A stretch of DNA of 64,000 nucleotides from Candidatus Hydrogenedentota bacterium (GCA_016182605.1 JACPGE010000044.1:1-64000), one strand, 5' to 3'. Counted from the stretch's first letter, positions 44,127 to 55,588 are shown. Notes: generated by a model from the sequence alone, not told the origin. Numbers and translations are program-made.

Positions 44127-44771
44127 TTGGGAAACAAACTGCTCTATTGCCTCACGGGATCCTGGCTGGCTCTGGTCTGCGCGGGTATGGTGGTGGTGGA
44201 GCGCCACTCGGTACGAGCCGGGCAGTCTGCGTCCTCCGGCAACGGCTGGCCCGTGGACACGCACCTGAGCCGATCCGCGGACAAACCTGCGCTGTTGATC
44301 TTTGCCCATCCGCACTGTCCCTGTACCGAAGCCATGATGAGCGAGATGTTCCGCATTGAAGCACGGCACCCCGGCGCGTTTGACCCGACCGTGGTTTTTA
44401 CGGTGCCGGAGGGCGGCGATACGTCGGAATGGACGGAGACGTCCCTTATACAACGTGCCCGTCAACTGCAATCGGTGAAGGTCGTTTTCGATCCAGGCGG
44501 GCGCGAGGCGGCGCTGTTTTCGGCGAAGACCTCGGGCCAGATCATGCTCTATGATGTTTCGGGCCATCCGCTGTTTACGGGCGGCATTACCGCGGCCCGG
44601 GGCCACGAAGGGAACAATGATGGCCGGAAATTGCTGGAAGCCGCACTGACGCATCCCGATGGATCGTTGCGGATCTTTCCCGTGTTTGGATGCGGGCTCG
44701 TCGTTCCTGATGCGGCGCGCCCCCAGAAAGAAGCTGGGCCACGGCCCGGGGAACACTCAATATGGAAATGA
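44127..44771 (+). CDS. RedB-like thioredoxin-fold protein, membrane-anchored
   Basis: 214 residues from TTG 44127, which has GAGGAG six bases upstream. A TTG at 44085 in the same frame has no such site. An N-terminal helix (LTGSWLALVCAGMVVV) anchors it. The core LLIFAHPHCPCTEAMMSEMF has a Cys64-Pro-Cys66 pair where thioredoxins have CxxC. KTSGQIMLYDVSGHPLFTGG, ITAARGHEGNN and the late VFGCGLVV follow. I recall proteins of this form annotated as 'RedB' in planctomycetes and relatives, next to the same type of kinase. It overlaps the kinase gene by ten bases. A redox-sensing or electron-transfer role to the kinase is inference. Confidence 0.7.
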   Translation: MGNKLLYCLTGSWLALVCAGMVVVERHSVRAGQSASSGNGWPVDTHLSRSADKPALLIFAHPHCPCTEAMMSEMFRIEARHPGAFDPTVVFTVPEGGDTSEWTETSLIQRARQLQSVKVVFDPGGREAALFSAKTSGQIMLYDVSGHPLFTGGITAARGHEGNNDGRKLLEAALTHPDGSLRIFPVFGCGLVVPDAARPQKEAGPRPGEHSIWK

Positions 44772-46681
44772 CGGACAAGGTGGCGGCACGCGCCTCTCAG
44801 CTCTATGCGGCGGATCAAGGCGGTTTGTACCGCCGGACCGACCGGCTGTTTGCGGGGCTCATGGTCTTTCAGTGGCTGGGCGCCGTGATCATGGCGGCGC
44901 TCGTTTCGCCCCGGACCTGGACCGGGGAGATGAGCCAGGTGCATATTCACCTGTGGACCGCGGCCAGTCTGGGCGGCCTCCTGACCATTTTCCCCGTCTT
45001 TCTGGTCACGGTAAACCCCGGCACGGCACTCACGCGCCACGTCATTGCCATATCGCAGACCCTGTTTGGGGCCATGCTGATTCACCTGAGTGGCGGGCGC
45101 ATCGAAACCCATTTCCATGTTTTCGGTTCGCTGGCCTTCCTCGCCTTCTACCGGGACTGGCGTGTGCTGGTTACAGCCACCGTCATCGTGGCGGGCGACC
45201 ATTTCCTGCGCGGCATGTTCTGGCCCCAGTCCGTTTTTGGCGTGCTCTCATCCAGCCAATGGCGCTGGCTGGAACATGCGGCCTGGGTATTATTTGAAGA
45301 TGTAATCCTGGTGGCGTCGTGCCAGAGCGGCGTACGCGACATGAAACACGTGGCGCAACGTCATGCGGAGCTGGAAGCGACCAACGAGTTGATCGATGCC
45401 AAGGTGCGCCAACGCACCTTTGAACTGGCACAAGCCCATGAGAATCTGGAAGACATGGTGGAAGAGCGCACCGAGGAATTGCAGCGCACGCTGGTGAGTC
45501 TGCAGGAAGTGAACGTCGAATTGCGCGAAGCCAACCGGCACAAGAGCCGCTTCCTTTCCACCATGAGCCACGAATTGCGGACCCCCCTGAATGCCATTAT
45601 CGGATTTGCCGATCTGCTTGCAGGCGAGGGCTACGGGCCGCTCAATGAGAAGCAGGGCAAGTTTGTCAGCCGGATCGACGACAGCAGCACCCACCTGCTC
45701 GCGTTGATCAACGACATTCTGGATGTGGCCCGGATAGACATGGGCGCCATGGAACTCACGCTGGAGAGCATCGAGTCGGAAGAAGTTTTGTCCGACGTGC
45801 ACCAGATGATGCTGCCGCAGTTTGAAAAGCGGCAGATACAACTGGTGCTGGCCGAAGACCGCGGCCATTGCTGCCTCCGGGGGGATCGGCGCCGCTTGCG
45901 CCAGATTGTGTTGAACCTGTTGTCCAATGCCCTCAAATATGCGCCCGCGGGATCCGAAGTGACTCTGGATTGCCACACGGAGGACGAGCGGCTGGTCCGC
46001 TTCACGGTCGCGGATCGCGGCGTGGGCATCGAGGCGGAACAACTGGAACACATTTTCGAGGAGTTCAAGCAGGCCAACCGGGAGCGCGACGAAGCCCTGG
46101 GGGGCATTGGATTGGGGCTTGCGCTCACGCGGCGGCTGGTGGAACTTCAAGGCGGGACCATCCACGTGGAGAGTGTGCCCGGCGAAGGCAGCACCTTCTG
46201 GTTCACCGTGCCCGGCGCCCCATCCAATATCCTGGTTCCAGCGGCCCTCCTGCCGAAGGAAGCGGAGATCCCCCGCACGGGCCGGGAGATCACCGTGCTG
46301 GTGGCCGAAGACAATGAAGTAAACATGATGATGATTTCGGACATGCTCACGCTCCACGGCTACACCCTCCTCACCGCCAGAAACGGCCAGGAATGTGTGG
46401 ACCTTGCGCGCGCCCACCATCCGAATTTGATCATCACGGATGTGCGCATGCCCGTGAAAGACGGCCTCGAAGCCGTGCGTGAACTGCGCCTGGAAGCCCT
46501 TTTTAGGGACACGCCCATCATCGCACTGACCGCGAATGCGAGCCACGTGAGCCGGGAAGCCTGCCTGGAGGCCGGGTGCAGCCATCACCTGACGAAACCC
46601 ATCAAGTCGAAAGAACTGTTTCCGGCGATCGAATATCTGCTCAAGACGGACAAACCCCAGGGAGTACCGGCACAGGCATGA
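44762..46681 (+). CDS. Membrane-bound hybrid histidine kinase
   Basis: 639 residues; start 44762 or the ATG two codons later. Residues 28-188 form about six helices with conserved histidines (IHLSGGRIETHFHVFGSLAF at 107-126, GDHFLRG at 145). I associate this type of input domain with kinases and chemotaxis receptors, and metal or heme binding is possible. A coiled linker (200-260) leads to the HisKA box FLSTMSHELRTPLNAIIGFA with His270. The ATPase domain has NLLSNALKYAP, VADRGVGI and GGIGLGLALTRRL. A C-terminal receiver has Asp560 (IITDVRMP) and Lys612. The gene overlaps the RedB-like gene and ends in ATGA with the regulator, so all three are coupled. Confidence 0.92.
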   Translation: MEMTDKVAARASQLYAADQGGLYRRTDRLFAGLMVFQWLGAVIMAALVSPRTWTGEMSQVHIHLWTAASLGGLLTIFPVFLVTVNPGTALTRHVIAISQTLFGAMLIHLSGGRIETHFHVFGSLAFLAFYRDWRVLVTATVIVAGDHFLRGMFWPQSVFGVLSSSQWRWLEHAAWVLFEDVILVASCQSGVRDMKHVAQRHAELEATNELIDAKVRQRTFELAQAHENLEDMVEERTEELQRTLVSLQEVNVELREANRHKSRFLSTMSHELRTPLNAIIGFADLLAGEGYGPLNEKQGKFVSRIDDSSTHLLALINDILDVARIDMGAMELTLESIESEEVLSDVHQMMLPQFEKRQIQLVLAEDRGHCCLRGDRRRLRQIVLNLLSNALKYAPAGSEVTLDCHTEDERLVRFTVADRGVGIEAEQLEHIFEEFKQANRERDEALGGIGLGLALTRRLVELQGGTIHVESVPGEGSTFWFTVPGAPSNILVPAALLPKEAEIPRTGREITVLVAEDNEVNMMMISDMLTLHGYTLLTARNGQECVDLARAHHPNLIITDVRMPVKDGLEAVRELRLEALFRDTPIIALTANASHVSREACLEAGCSHHLTKPIKSKELFPAIEYLLKTDKPQGVPAQA

Positions 46682-47859
46682 ATCCATCCTTTAACACTTC
46701 GGAAGCCCTGGCGGACACGAGGACGGCAGTTCCGGACAACGGAAACGAACTGGTCCTTATCGTCGATGATGTCAGTGCCAATCGGGAACGGCTAGCCGAC
46801 GAAATCGAACTGCTCGGCTACCAGTATGCCGAAGCCGGGAATGGCGTTCAGGCACTCGAACAACTCGAAACGCTCACGCCGGATCTCATCCTCCTGGATC
46901 TCATGATGCCGGTCCTGGACGGCCACGGCGTGCTCGATGCCATGCATGCGCACCCGGAGTGGCGGCGGATTCCCGTCGTTGTGGTCTCCGGCATGGACGA
47001 TTTGGACAGCGTGGTCAAGTGCCTGGAAAAAGGGGCCGCCGATTATCTGGTCAAGCCCATCAAAAGCCGGCTGCTCCGCGCGCGAATCGAGAACACGCTT
47101 GCGGGAAACCGCCTCCGGAAACGCGACGAATTGCTCCGCGCAATGACCCACCGCTACAACGAAGAGCTCGAAGTCCGCGTGGCCGATCAGGTGAAGCAGA
47201 TTGCCGATGCCCATGTGTCCACCATCTTCGCCCTGTCTGCGCTTTCCGAGTCGCGCGACCCGGAAACGGGCGCGCACCTGGAGCGGATGCGGGAATACTG
47301 CCGCCTGCTGTCGGTGGCCCTGCAATCGGAACCGGCCTATGGGAACGTCATCGACGCCGCCTTCGTCGAGAACATCTACGCCGCGTCGCCGTTGCACGAC
47401 ATCGGCAAGGTGGGCATCCCCGATCACGTGCTCTTGAAGCCGGGGAAACTCTCGGAAGGCGAATTCATCATCATGCAACAGCACTGCACCATCGGCGCGG
47501 AAACCTTGCGGCGCGTCAGCGAACGCTACAAAGACAATGCCTTCATCAATATGGGCATCGAAATAGCCGAGAGCCACCATGAAAAATGGAATGGCGCCGG
47601 TTATCCCCATGGGACGCTGGGCGAAGAGATACCGCTTGCCAGCCGCATTCTGGCGCTCTGCGATGTCTACGACGCGCTCACGTCGAAGCGCTGCTACAAG
47701 GAGGCCTTTTCCCATGAGAAAAGCAGGGACATCATCCTGAGCGAGCGCGGAAAGCATTTCGATCCGATCATCACGGACGTATTCGAGCGCATCCAGGACG
47801 AATTCGACGCCATCCGCATGCGCCTGCAAGAGGAAGACCGGCCGCCCGCGGCCCTGTGA
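46678..47859 (+). CDS. Response regulator with HD-GYP c-di-GMP phosphodiesterase domain
   Basis: 393 residues. The receiver has LIVDDVSANRERLADEIELL, the phospho-acceptor Asp74 in LLDLMMP, and Lys127 in VKPI. A helical linker (150-180) leads to the HD-GYP domain: GAHLERMREYCRLL, PLHDIGKVGIPDHVLLKPG with His240-Asp241, and HHEKWNGAGYPHG (300-312), a full GYP motif. It should hydrolyse c-di-GMP when phosphorylated by the kinase encoded just before it. C appears more frequent than G on the coding strand here (46861-46920 has about 22 C and 13 G), unlike the G-rich genes on either side of the block. Confidence 0.93.
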   Translation: MNPSFNTSEALADTRTAVPDNGNELVLIVDDVSANRERLADEIELLGYQYAEAGNGVQALEQLETLTPDLILLDLMMPVLDGHGVLDAMHAHPEWRRIPVVVVSGMDDLDSVVKCLEKGAADYLVKPIKSRLLRARIENTLAGNRLRKRDELLRAMTHRYNEELEVRVADQVKQIADAHVSTIFALSALSESRDPETGAHLERMREYCRLLSVALQSEPAYGNVIDAAFVENIYAASPLHDIGKVGIPDHVLLKPGKLSEGEFIIMQQHCTIGAETLRRVSERYKDNAFINMGIEIAESHHEKWNGAGYPHGTLGEEIPLASRILALCDVYDALTSKRCYKEAFSHEKSRDIILSERGKHFDPIITDVFERIQDEFDAIRMRLQEEDRPPAAL

Positions 47860-47937
47860 GTCCCGCCGTGCCGCACGCATTCCGGAACGCCTGATTGGGA
47901 AACCGTCCCGGCGTTGCTTCACTGCAACGGCTTCCGG

Positions 47938-48010
47938 GTGGTCGACATTGCCCGCAGTGTTGTGCGATCCTTGCACCCCGATGTCGACAATCCAGACAAA
48001 AACGAATCTT
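47938..48010 (+). pseudogene. Direct repeat, right copy: btuF 3'-end remnant overlapping the ATPase start
   Basis: Read in the btuF frame it encodes VVDIARSVVRSLHPDVDNPD and ends at TGA shortly after NES. This corresponds to the end of the binding protein at 43619-43693. Upstream of 47938 the similarity vanishes, so only the tail of btuF is left. The ATPase ATG at 47981 lies inside it in another frame. Confidence 0.8.
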
Positions 48011-48771
48011 GAGGGGCGTCTCCTGGGCTATGCATATACGCCTGGGCTGTCTGTGCTGGAGTCGGTGAATGTGGCCGTGGGCGAGGGGGAACTGGCCGGC
48101 ATCGTGGGCCCCAATGGGTGCGGCAAGAGCACCCTGCTGCGGCTGCTGGCGGGGATGCTGCCCCTGCAAGCGGGAGAGGTGGCGCTGAACGGCCGCCCGC
48201 TGCGCGACTACGCCCACCGGGACCGGGCGCGGCATCTGGCGTTTCTGCCCCAATCGGTGAATCCCGCCTTCGATCTGCCCGTGGAGGAGGTCGTGCGGTT
48301 GGGGCGTTTTCCGCATGGCGGCGGCGGGAGCACGGCGGTGCAGCAGGCGATGGCGCGGACCGACGTGGCGGGTCTGCGCGGGCGCGCCTTTTCCAGTCTG
48401 AGCGGGGGCGAGCGCCAGCGGGTGCTGCTGGCGGGGGTATTGGCGCAGGAGCCGCACCTGATGCTGCTCGACGAGCCGACCTCTGCGCTAGACCTGCATC
48501 ATGAGGCGGAGGTATTTCATCTCTTGCGTGGCATGGCGCGCGGCGGCGCGGGCATAGCAGTGGTGACGCACAACCTGAATGCGGCGGCGCAATACTGCGA
48601 TCGGATTGTGCTGCTGGGCGCGTCGCACCGGTGCGTGGCGGAAGGCGCGGCGAAAGCCGTATTTACCGAGGCGCACTTGAGCGCGGCCTATGGGGCGGCG
48701 ATCCGCGTTGCGCGTCATCCGCTCACGGGCGGCGTGTTTGTGGCCGCGCAGGCGCCCTCCGGAGACGCACC

Positions 48772-48775
<4 letters not shown>
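47981..48775 (+). CDS. BtuD/FepC-type ABC ATPase
   Basis: 264 residues from the ATG at 47981, inside the btuF remnant. Walker A is GPNGCGKSTLL, the Q-loop is FLPQSVNPAF, the signature is LSGGERQRVLLAG, Walker B is LMLLDEPTSALD and the switch histidine is in VVTHNLNAA. The end YGAAIRVARHPLTGGVFVAA is typical of cobalamin and iron-chelate ATPases. It powers the permease encoded next, with which it shares a GTGA overlap. Its binding protein is 4.3 kb upstream. Confidence 0.9.
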
Positions 48776-50947
<2,172 letters not shown>

Positions 50948-51092
50948 AAGTGGCCGTATCCTGCTCCCGTAGCGGCACCGAGGGTGTCCCGGGAAATCAC
51001 CCCCGGGCAAGTGACCGCCCGACCTCCAGCATAATAACCGGTCTTACCGGGTTCATTTACCGCCAAAAGCGCAAGATGGAAGTACCGATTCG

Positions 51093-51449
51093 ATGGATAT
51101 CGTCAATGCCGTATATGTGCAATCCCTGATTTTGGCCCAGGCTGCCCCGGAAGGCGGCGGGGGCGCGTCGAGCACGAGCCTCCTGGGTGGCCCCTTTTTC
51201 ATGCTGATGCTGTTCTTCGTGGTGATGTATTTTCTGGTATTGCGCCCGCAGAACCGGAAAGAGGCAGAGCGGCGTCTGTTGCTGGAGAAGCTCCAAAAGG
51301 GCGACGCGGTGGTGACGATTGGCGGTATTTGCGGGGTAATCGTCGGTCTGTCGGAGAAGCACGTGGTCGTCCGGGTGGATGACAATGTAAAAATTGAGTT
51401 TGTGCGGAGTGCCATCTCCGAAGTGTCGGCCCCGGCCGCGGCCGACTGA
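51093..51449 (+). CDS. yajC: Sec translocon accessory protein YajC
   Basis: 118 residues with a single membrane helix (FFMLMLFFVVMYFLVL) followed by the family signature RPQNRKEAERR, then a small cytoplasmic beta-rich domain (KGDAVVTIGGICGVIVGLSE). It associates with SecDF and SecYEG. The order tgt-yajC-secDF is conserved in many bacteria and supports the call. There is a Gly-rich, Ala-rich N-terminal segment before the helix. Confidence 0.93.
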   Translation: MDIVNAVYVQSLILAQAAPEGGGGASSTSLLGGPFFMLMLFFVVMYFLVLRPQNRKEAERRLLLEKLQKGDAVVTIGGICGVIVGLSEKHVVVRVDDNVKIEFVRSAISEVSAPAAAD

Positions 51450-51492
51450 TCCCATGGGCCGATGGGTCGGCTCATTGAACTGGGGCACGGTT

Positions 51493-51520
51493 TTGCATTA
51501 ATCTTCCGGTCCTTTAATAA
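51493..51520 (+). promoter_or_regulatory. Candidate internal promoter before secDF
   Basis: TTGCAT (51493-51498), a 16-base spacer and TAATAA (51515-51520) lie in the 98-base gap between yajC and secDF, close to the ATG at 51548. Confidence 0.4.
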
Positions 51521-51547
51521 TCCCGGAGATCTTGGAGTGATAGCATC

Positions 51548-54238
51548 ATGACTCGCAGTCTTACGCGAACGATACTGATTTGGGCCGCGCTCATTATGGC
51601 GCTGGTCTATATAGTCCCAACGGTGGGGTGGATGACCCTGTCGGACGGGGCGCGGGCTGAACGGCTCGCGCGCTGGGAAGAGGAAGACACCAAGATCGCC
51701 GCGGAGCAGCCGGGCGAGTTTTCCCGTTTGCTGCACCGGATTACGCGCTGGTCGGAATTCGACCGCGAGATGGTGATCAACCTCGGGTTGGACCTTCAGG
51801 GCGGCATTCACATGGTGCTCGGCTTCAACGTGGACGATTTGGGTCCGGAGAAGCTGGCCGAGCTGGAAGCGAGCGGCATGACCCGCGCCCAGATCGAGGA
51901 GCAGATCCAGGATACGGTGCATCAGCAGATCGAGCGCCGCATCAACGATTTCGAAGCAGACGAGCCCATTATCCAGACCCTGGGCACGAACCAGGTGCAG
52001 ATCCAGCTTCCTGGGGAAAAAGACATTGACCGCGCCCGGAAACTCATCACGAAGGCGGCGGTGCTGAACTTTCACATTGTGGCCGGTCCGGAAGAGATGA
52101 GTTCGTTGTTCGCGAAGATCCGGGATGCGTACCCGGGCCGCTTCGTGGAGTTTTTGAACAGTTCGGCGATCCGGGGCGGTGGCATCACCGTATCGCAGGA
52201 AAATTACGATCGCGTGGACAAGGTGCTGAAGGAGGCGAGTGCAAAGGGCGGATTGATTCCGGACAACAAGACAGTGCTCTTCAGCAAGCCACCCAAGCCG
52301 TGGGAGCCGCAGGTCTATGAGTTGTTCGTGGTGGACAAAGAGCCGATCCAGTCGGGTGAAGGCCTGACGAAGGCTGCGGCCATACCGGACAACACGAACC
52401 CGCCCTACTGGCAGATTTTGTTTGAGTTTAACAATGCGGCCGGCGAGAATTTCGGCAAGGTGACGCAGGCGAACACCGGCAACCCAATGGCCATCGTGCT
52501 CGACGGGGTGGTGGTTTCCGCGCCGCGCATCAACAGCCGCATTACGACGAACGGTTCGATTACGGGGAGCTTTGAAGGGGAAGAAGCGCGGGACTTGTCC
52601 ATTGCGTTGAACTCCGGCTCCATGGTGGTCCCGGTTCGCGAAGATTATACCGGTGTGGTTGGTGCGACTCTGGGTGCGGAGAGCGTGGAACGGGGTATTT
52701 ATTCCTCGCTGGCAGGCATCATAATCGTGGCCGTGTGCATGCTGGGGTACTACCTCTACGCGGGCGCGATATCCGTGGTGGCACTGGTGATGAACGCCAT
52801 CATGATCGTGGCGGCGATGGCCTATTTCGACATGACGCTGACGCTGCCGGGTATTGCGGGGCTGATCCTGACCATCGGTATGGCGGTGGACGGCAACGTG
52901 CTGATTTTCGAACGTATCCGCGAAGAACTTAAATTGGGCCACTCGCTCATGAGTTCCATCGAGGCGGGCTTCGTGCATGCGACCTCATCGATTGTGGACG
53001 CGAACGTGACCACGCTGATCGCGGCGATTGTGCTGCTGCAGTTTGGCACGGGCCCGATTGAGGGCTTCGCCATCGCGCTCAGCATCGGTATCGTCACCAG
53101 CGTGTTTACGGCGCTGGTTGCGAGCCGGGCGATGTTCGACTTCCTCACGCACAAAAAGCTGATGACCAAGCTCACCATGATGAGCCTGATCAAGGAAACG
53201 ACCCACTTCAAATTTATGAGTGCGTGGAAGATCGCGGCGACGATTAGCATCATTGGCATGATTGCCAGTGTGGCGCTTTGCGTGCTGCGCTACGAGCAGG
53301 GCACCATGTTCGGCGTTGACTTCACGGAGGGCACGAACGCCCAGATAACGTTGACGGCCGCGGCGGATGTGCCGGCGGATGCCGTGCGGATTGCACTGCA
53401 GGATGCGAAATTCGACAGCCCCTCGGTGCAAAAGGCCGGCGCGGGCGAATCCCTCGCGGAGAACCACTTCATCATTCGCGTCAGCGAAACGGACGAGACG
53501 CTGAAGGCGAAAGAAACGCCCCAGCCGGATGGAAGCTTTTTGACGGTGTCGGAACTGCTGCAGCATGCGCTGGCGCCGTTGACCACCGGCGGTGCGCCCG
53601 CCGAAGTGGCACTGGACGAAGTAATGACGGTTGGGCCGGCCGTGGGCGAGCAGTTGCGCTGGGACGCCCTCCAGGCGGTTATCGCGTCGCTGTTCTTCAT
53701 CGTGCTGTACGTGGCCTTCCGCTTTGAAATGAAATTCGCCGCGGGCGCGGTGCTCGGTCTGGTGCACGACGTGATTCTCACCCTCGGGGTGCTCGCGCTG
53801 CTGGATCGCCCGATCACGATGGCCGTGGTGGCCGCGATTCTGACAGTCATCGGTTATTCGCTCAACGACACGATCGTGGTCTTCGACCGTATCCGCGAGG
53901 ATCAGCAGCTCTTCAAGGGCAAGGGCCTCAAATTGGTGACGATACTGGACGATGCGGTGAACAAGACGCTCTCCAGAACGATCCTGACGGGTATGACGAC
54001 CCTGTTTGTGGTCACGGTGCTGTACTTCTTTGGCGGCGCCGCCATTCAGGACTTCGCGCTCGCGTTGATCGTCGGGATTCTCGCGGGAACCTACTCCTCC
54101 ATTTACGTGGCCAGCCCGCTGGTGTATGTGTGGAGCGAATACTTCTCGCGCCACGTGGTGGAAGAGGCGCCGGTGAATACGCGCCGCCGGAAAAAATCGG
54201 CGAAGACGAAGGATGTGACCAGCGAAGCGACGAGCTGA
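51548..54238 (+). CDS. secDF: Fused SecD-SecF protein-export protein
   Basis: 896 residues. The SecD half begins with a helix (ILIWAALIMALVYIVPTVGW), the D1 motif NLGLDLQGGIHMVLG, a large periplasmic domain including IQTLGTNQVQIQLPGE, and a membrane block (GATLGAESVERGIYSSLAGI through GIAGLILTIGMAVDGNVLIFERI). The SecF half starts near residue 555 with HFKFMSAWKIAATISIIGMI, then FGVDFTEGTNAQITL, VGPAVGEQLRWDAL and TVIGYSLNDTIVVFDRIRE. About twelve helices in all form a proton-driven RND-type motor that pulls secreted proteins across the membrane. The fused form occurs in Bacillus, Bacteroidetes and many PVC bacteria. It ends with a basic tail and a strong terminator. Confidence 0.96.
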   Translation: MTRSLTRTILIWAALIMALVYIVPTVGWMTLSDGARAERLARWEEEDTKIAAEQPGEFSRLLHRITRWSEFDREMVINLGLDLQGGIHMVLGFNVDDLGPEKLAELEASGMTRAQIEEQIQDTVHQQIERRINDFEADEPIIQTLGTNQVQIQLPGEKDIDRARKLITKAAVLNFHIVAGPEEMSSLFAKIRDAYPGRFVEFLNSSAIRGGGITVSQENYDRVDKVLKEASAKGGLIPDNKTVLFSKPPKPWEPQVYELFVVDKEPIQSGEGLTKAAAIPDNTNPPYWQILFEFNNAAGENFGKVTQANTGNPMAIVLDGVVVSAPRINSRITTNGSITGSFEGEEARDLSIALNSGSMVVPVREDYTGVVGATLGAESVERGIYSSLAGIIIVAVCMLGYYLYAGAISVVALVMNAIMIVAAMAYFDMTLTLPGIAGLILTIGMAVDGNVLIFERIREELKLGHSLMSSIEAGFVHATSSIVDANVTTLIAAIVLLQFGTGPIEGFAIALSIGIVTSVFTALVASRAMFDFLTHKKLMTKLTMMSLIKETTHFKFMSAWKIAATISIIGMIASVALCVLRYEQGTMFGVDFTEGTNAQITLTAAADVPADAVRIALQDAKFDSPSVQKAGAGESLAENHFIIRVSETDETLKAKETPQPDGSFLTVSELLQHALAPLTTGGAPAEVALDEVMTVGPAVGEQLRWDALQAVIASLFFIVLYVAFRFEMKFAAGAVLGLVHDVILTLGVLALLDRPITMAVVAAILTVIGYSLNDTIVVFDRIREDQQLFKGKGLKLVTILDDAVNKTLSRTILTGMTTLFVVTVLYFFGGAAIQDFALALIVGILAGTYSSIYVASPLVYVWSEYFSRHVVEEAPVNTRRRKKSAKTKDVTSEATS

Positions 54239-54266
54239 GCCGGTACGAAAACAGATTGAACCGAGG

Positions 54267-54296
54267 GCCCCTGGAGCACACGCTCCGGGGGCTTTT
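54267..54296 (+). terminator. Rho-independent terminator after secDF
   Basis: GCCCCTGGAGC and GCTCCGGGGGC form an 11-bp stem (one G-U pair) around ACAC, followed directly by TTTT. It lies 28 bases after the secDF stop. Confidence 0.85.
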
Positions 54297-54412
54297 CTCA
54301 TATGCGCCCGGCAGGACGCCGGTGCAATGCGTTTACGCAAATCGATAGATGAAGCCGCCCTACACACTCCATATCCGCTCCCAGCCGGAACAAGTGCGGC
54401 TTTATATGAAAT

Positions 54413-54871
54413 CTAGAGACCGAACTGCTTGAGGTGATGGTTCAGATGCGCGCCGTGGATTTTTTCCCAGCGGTGGTACGGCGTGGGTCCGAGAAGCGGA
54501 GTCATGCCGGTTTTCCGAGGCGAGGCTTCGAGGGCGTCGACGAATCGCTCGATGCAGGACAAGACCAGTTCGCGTTCGGTCTCGAAGGAGCCTTCGGCCT
54601 CGGGCGTAAATGAAACGGGCGCCTTGATCTTGCCTTTAGGCCAGTTGGTAAACCACTCGAAGAAGACGAAATAGATGACGTCGCGGAGGATGGGCCAACT
54701 AGCATCCTTCTCCTTTGTTTCATCAAAGGTTAGCTGGAAAACAAAGCGCAAGTGGCGCAGCATGCGTGTGGCGTCGAGGGAACCCCACTTGCGCGGGGTA
54801 TCCTCGCGCAAGTGCCGGATACGGGCGATGTAACCGTCCTTGGTGCTGCGGTTCAAGAGTATTCTGGCCAT
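54413..54871 (-). CDS. DUF1569 family protein (DinB-like fold)
   Basis: About 152 residues from ATG 54871, with AGAGGA nine bases upstream. Family features are LDATRMLRHLRFVFQLTF near the N-terminus and GPTPYHRWEKIHGAHLNHHL at the end, with the histidines placed as in the DinB four-helix metal-binding fold (DUF1569). The biochemical role is unknown; relatives may be metal-dependent hydrolases or thiol transferases. It lies just downstream of queC on the same strand with a 30-base gap and may be co-transcribed. That does not imply a queuosine role. Confidence 0.75.
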   Translation of the reverse strand: MARILLNRSTKDGYIARIRHLREDTPRKWGSLDATRMLRHLRFVFQLTFDETKEKDASWPILRDVIYFVFFEWFTNWPKGKIKAPVSFTPEAEGSFETERELVLSCIERFVDALEASPRKTGMTPLLGPTPYHRWEKIHGAHLNHHLKQFGL

Positions 54872-54901
54872 GCTGGGCAATCCTCTCTTGGAGACGCGGT
54901 T

Positions 54902-55588
54902 TCAGCGCTCATATTCTACCGGATCGGGCGTCCCGTTCGCGGCAAAGGCGTTCAACCGCTCAATGCAGGTGGGGCAGGCGCCGCAGGGCTTCTCGCCTCC
55001 GCGGTAACAACTCCAGGTGTGGGCGAAATCCACGTTCAGGGCAATGCCCAGGCGCACGGTTTCCGCCTTGGAGCGGGAAACGAAAGGGGCGTGGACGCGC
55101 ACGGCGTTGCGCCGGTTCAGGGAGAGGACGCCGTTGATCGCGGCGAGGAAGGCGGCGGTGCAGTCCCAGTAGCCGTATTCGTCCTGGGCCTGGGCGCCGT
55201 AGTAGAGGTGCTGCACGCCCCGGCTTTCCGCGAAGGCGGCGGCGATGGACAGAAGCATCATGTTGCGGTTTGGCACGTAGGTGGGCGGCTGTTCGAGGTC
55301 TTTTTCACTCAACGCGGCGAGGGCGGGCACCTCCGCGCCGCCCGTGAGCAGCGCGCTGCCGTCTTTCAGGATTTCGCCCATGAAGCCAATGTCGATGATG
55401 CGGTGTTCCGCGGCCCCGGCGGCGGCGGCCTGATAGCGGGCGCAGTCCAGCTCGCGGCTGTGGCGCTGGCCATAGTCGAAGCTGATCGCATGGATTGTAT
55501 CGTGGCCCAGATCGCGCGCCACGTGGTGGATCAACACGGTGGAATCGATACCGCCGCTGAGAAGCACGACGGCCGGCAGGTTAGTCAT
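54902..55588 (-). CDS. queC: 7-cyano-7-deazaguanine synthase
   Basis: 228 residues from the ATG at 55588, which follows AGGAG. It converts 7-carboxy-7-deazaguanine to preQ0 using ATP and ammonia, a step of queuosine synthesis. The PP-loop is VVLLSGGIDSTVLI. FDYGQRHSRELDCAR, YVPNRNMMLLSIAAAFAESR and DCTAAFLAAIN follow. The zinc site is CYRGGEKPCGACPTCIERL. tgt lies about 4 kb away. queD, queE and queF are not in the window. Confidence 0.95.
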   Translation of the reverse strand: MTNLPAVVLLSGGIDSTVLIHHVARDLGHDTIHAISFDYGQRHSRELDCARYQAAAAGAAEHRIIDIGFMGEILKDGSALLTGGAEVPALAALSEKDLEQPPTYVPNRNMMLLSIAAAFAESRGVQHLYYGAQAQDEYGYWDCTAAFLAAINGVLSLNRRNAVRVHAPFVSRSKAETVRLGIALNVDFAHTWSCYRGGEKPCGACPTCIERLNAFAANGTPDPVEYER

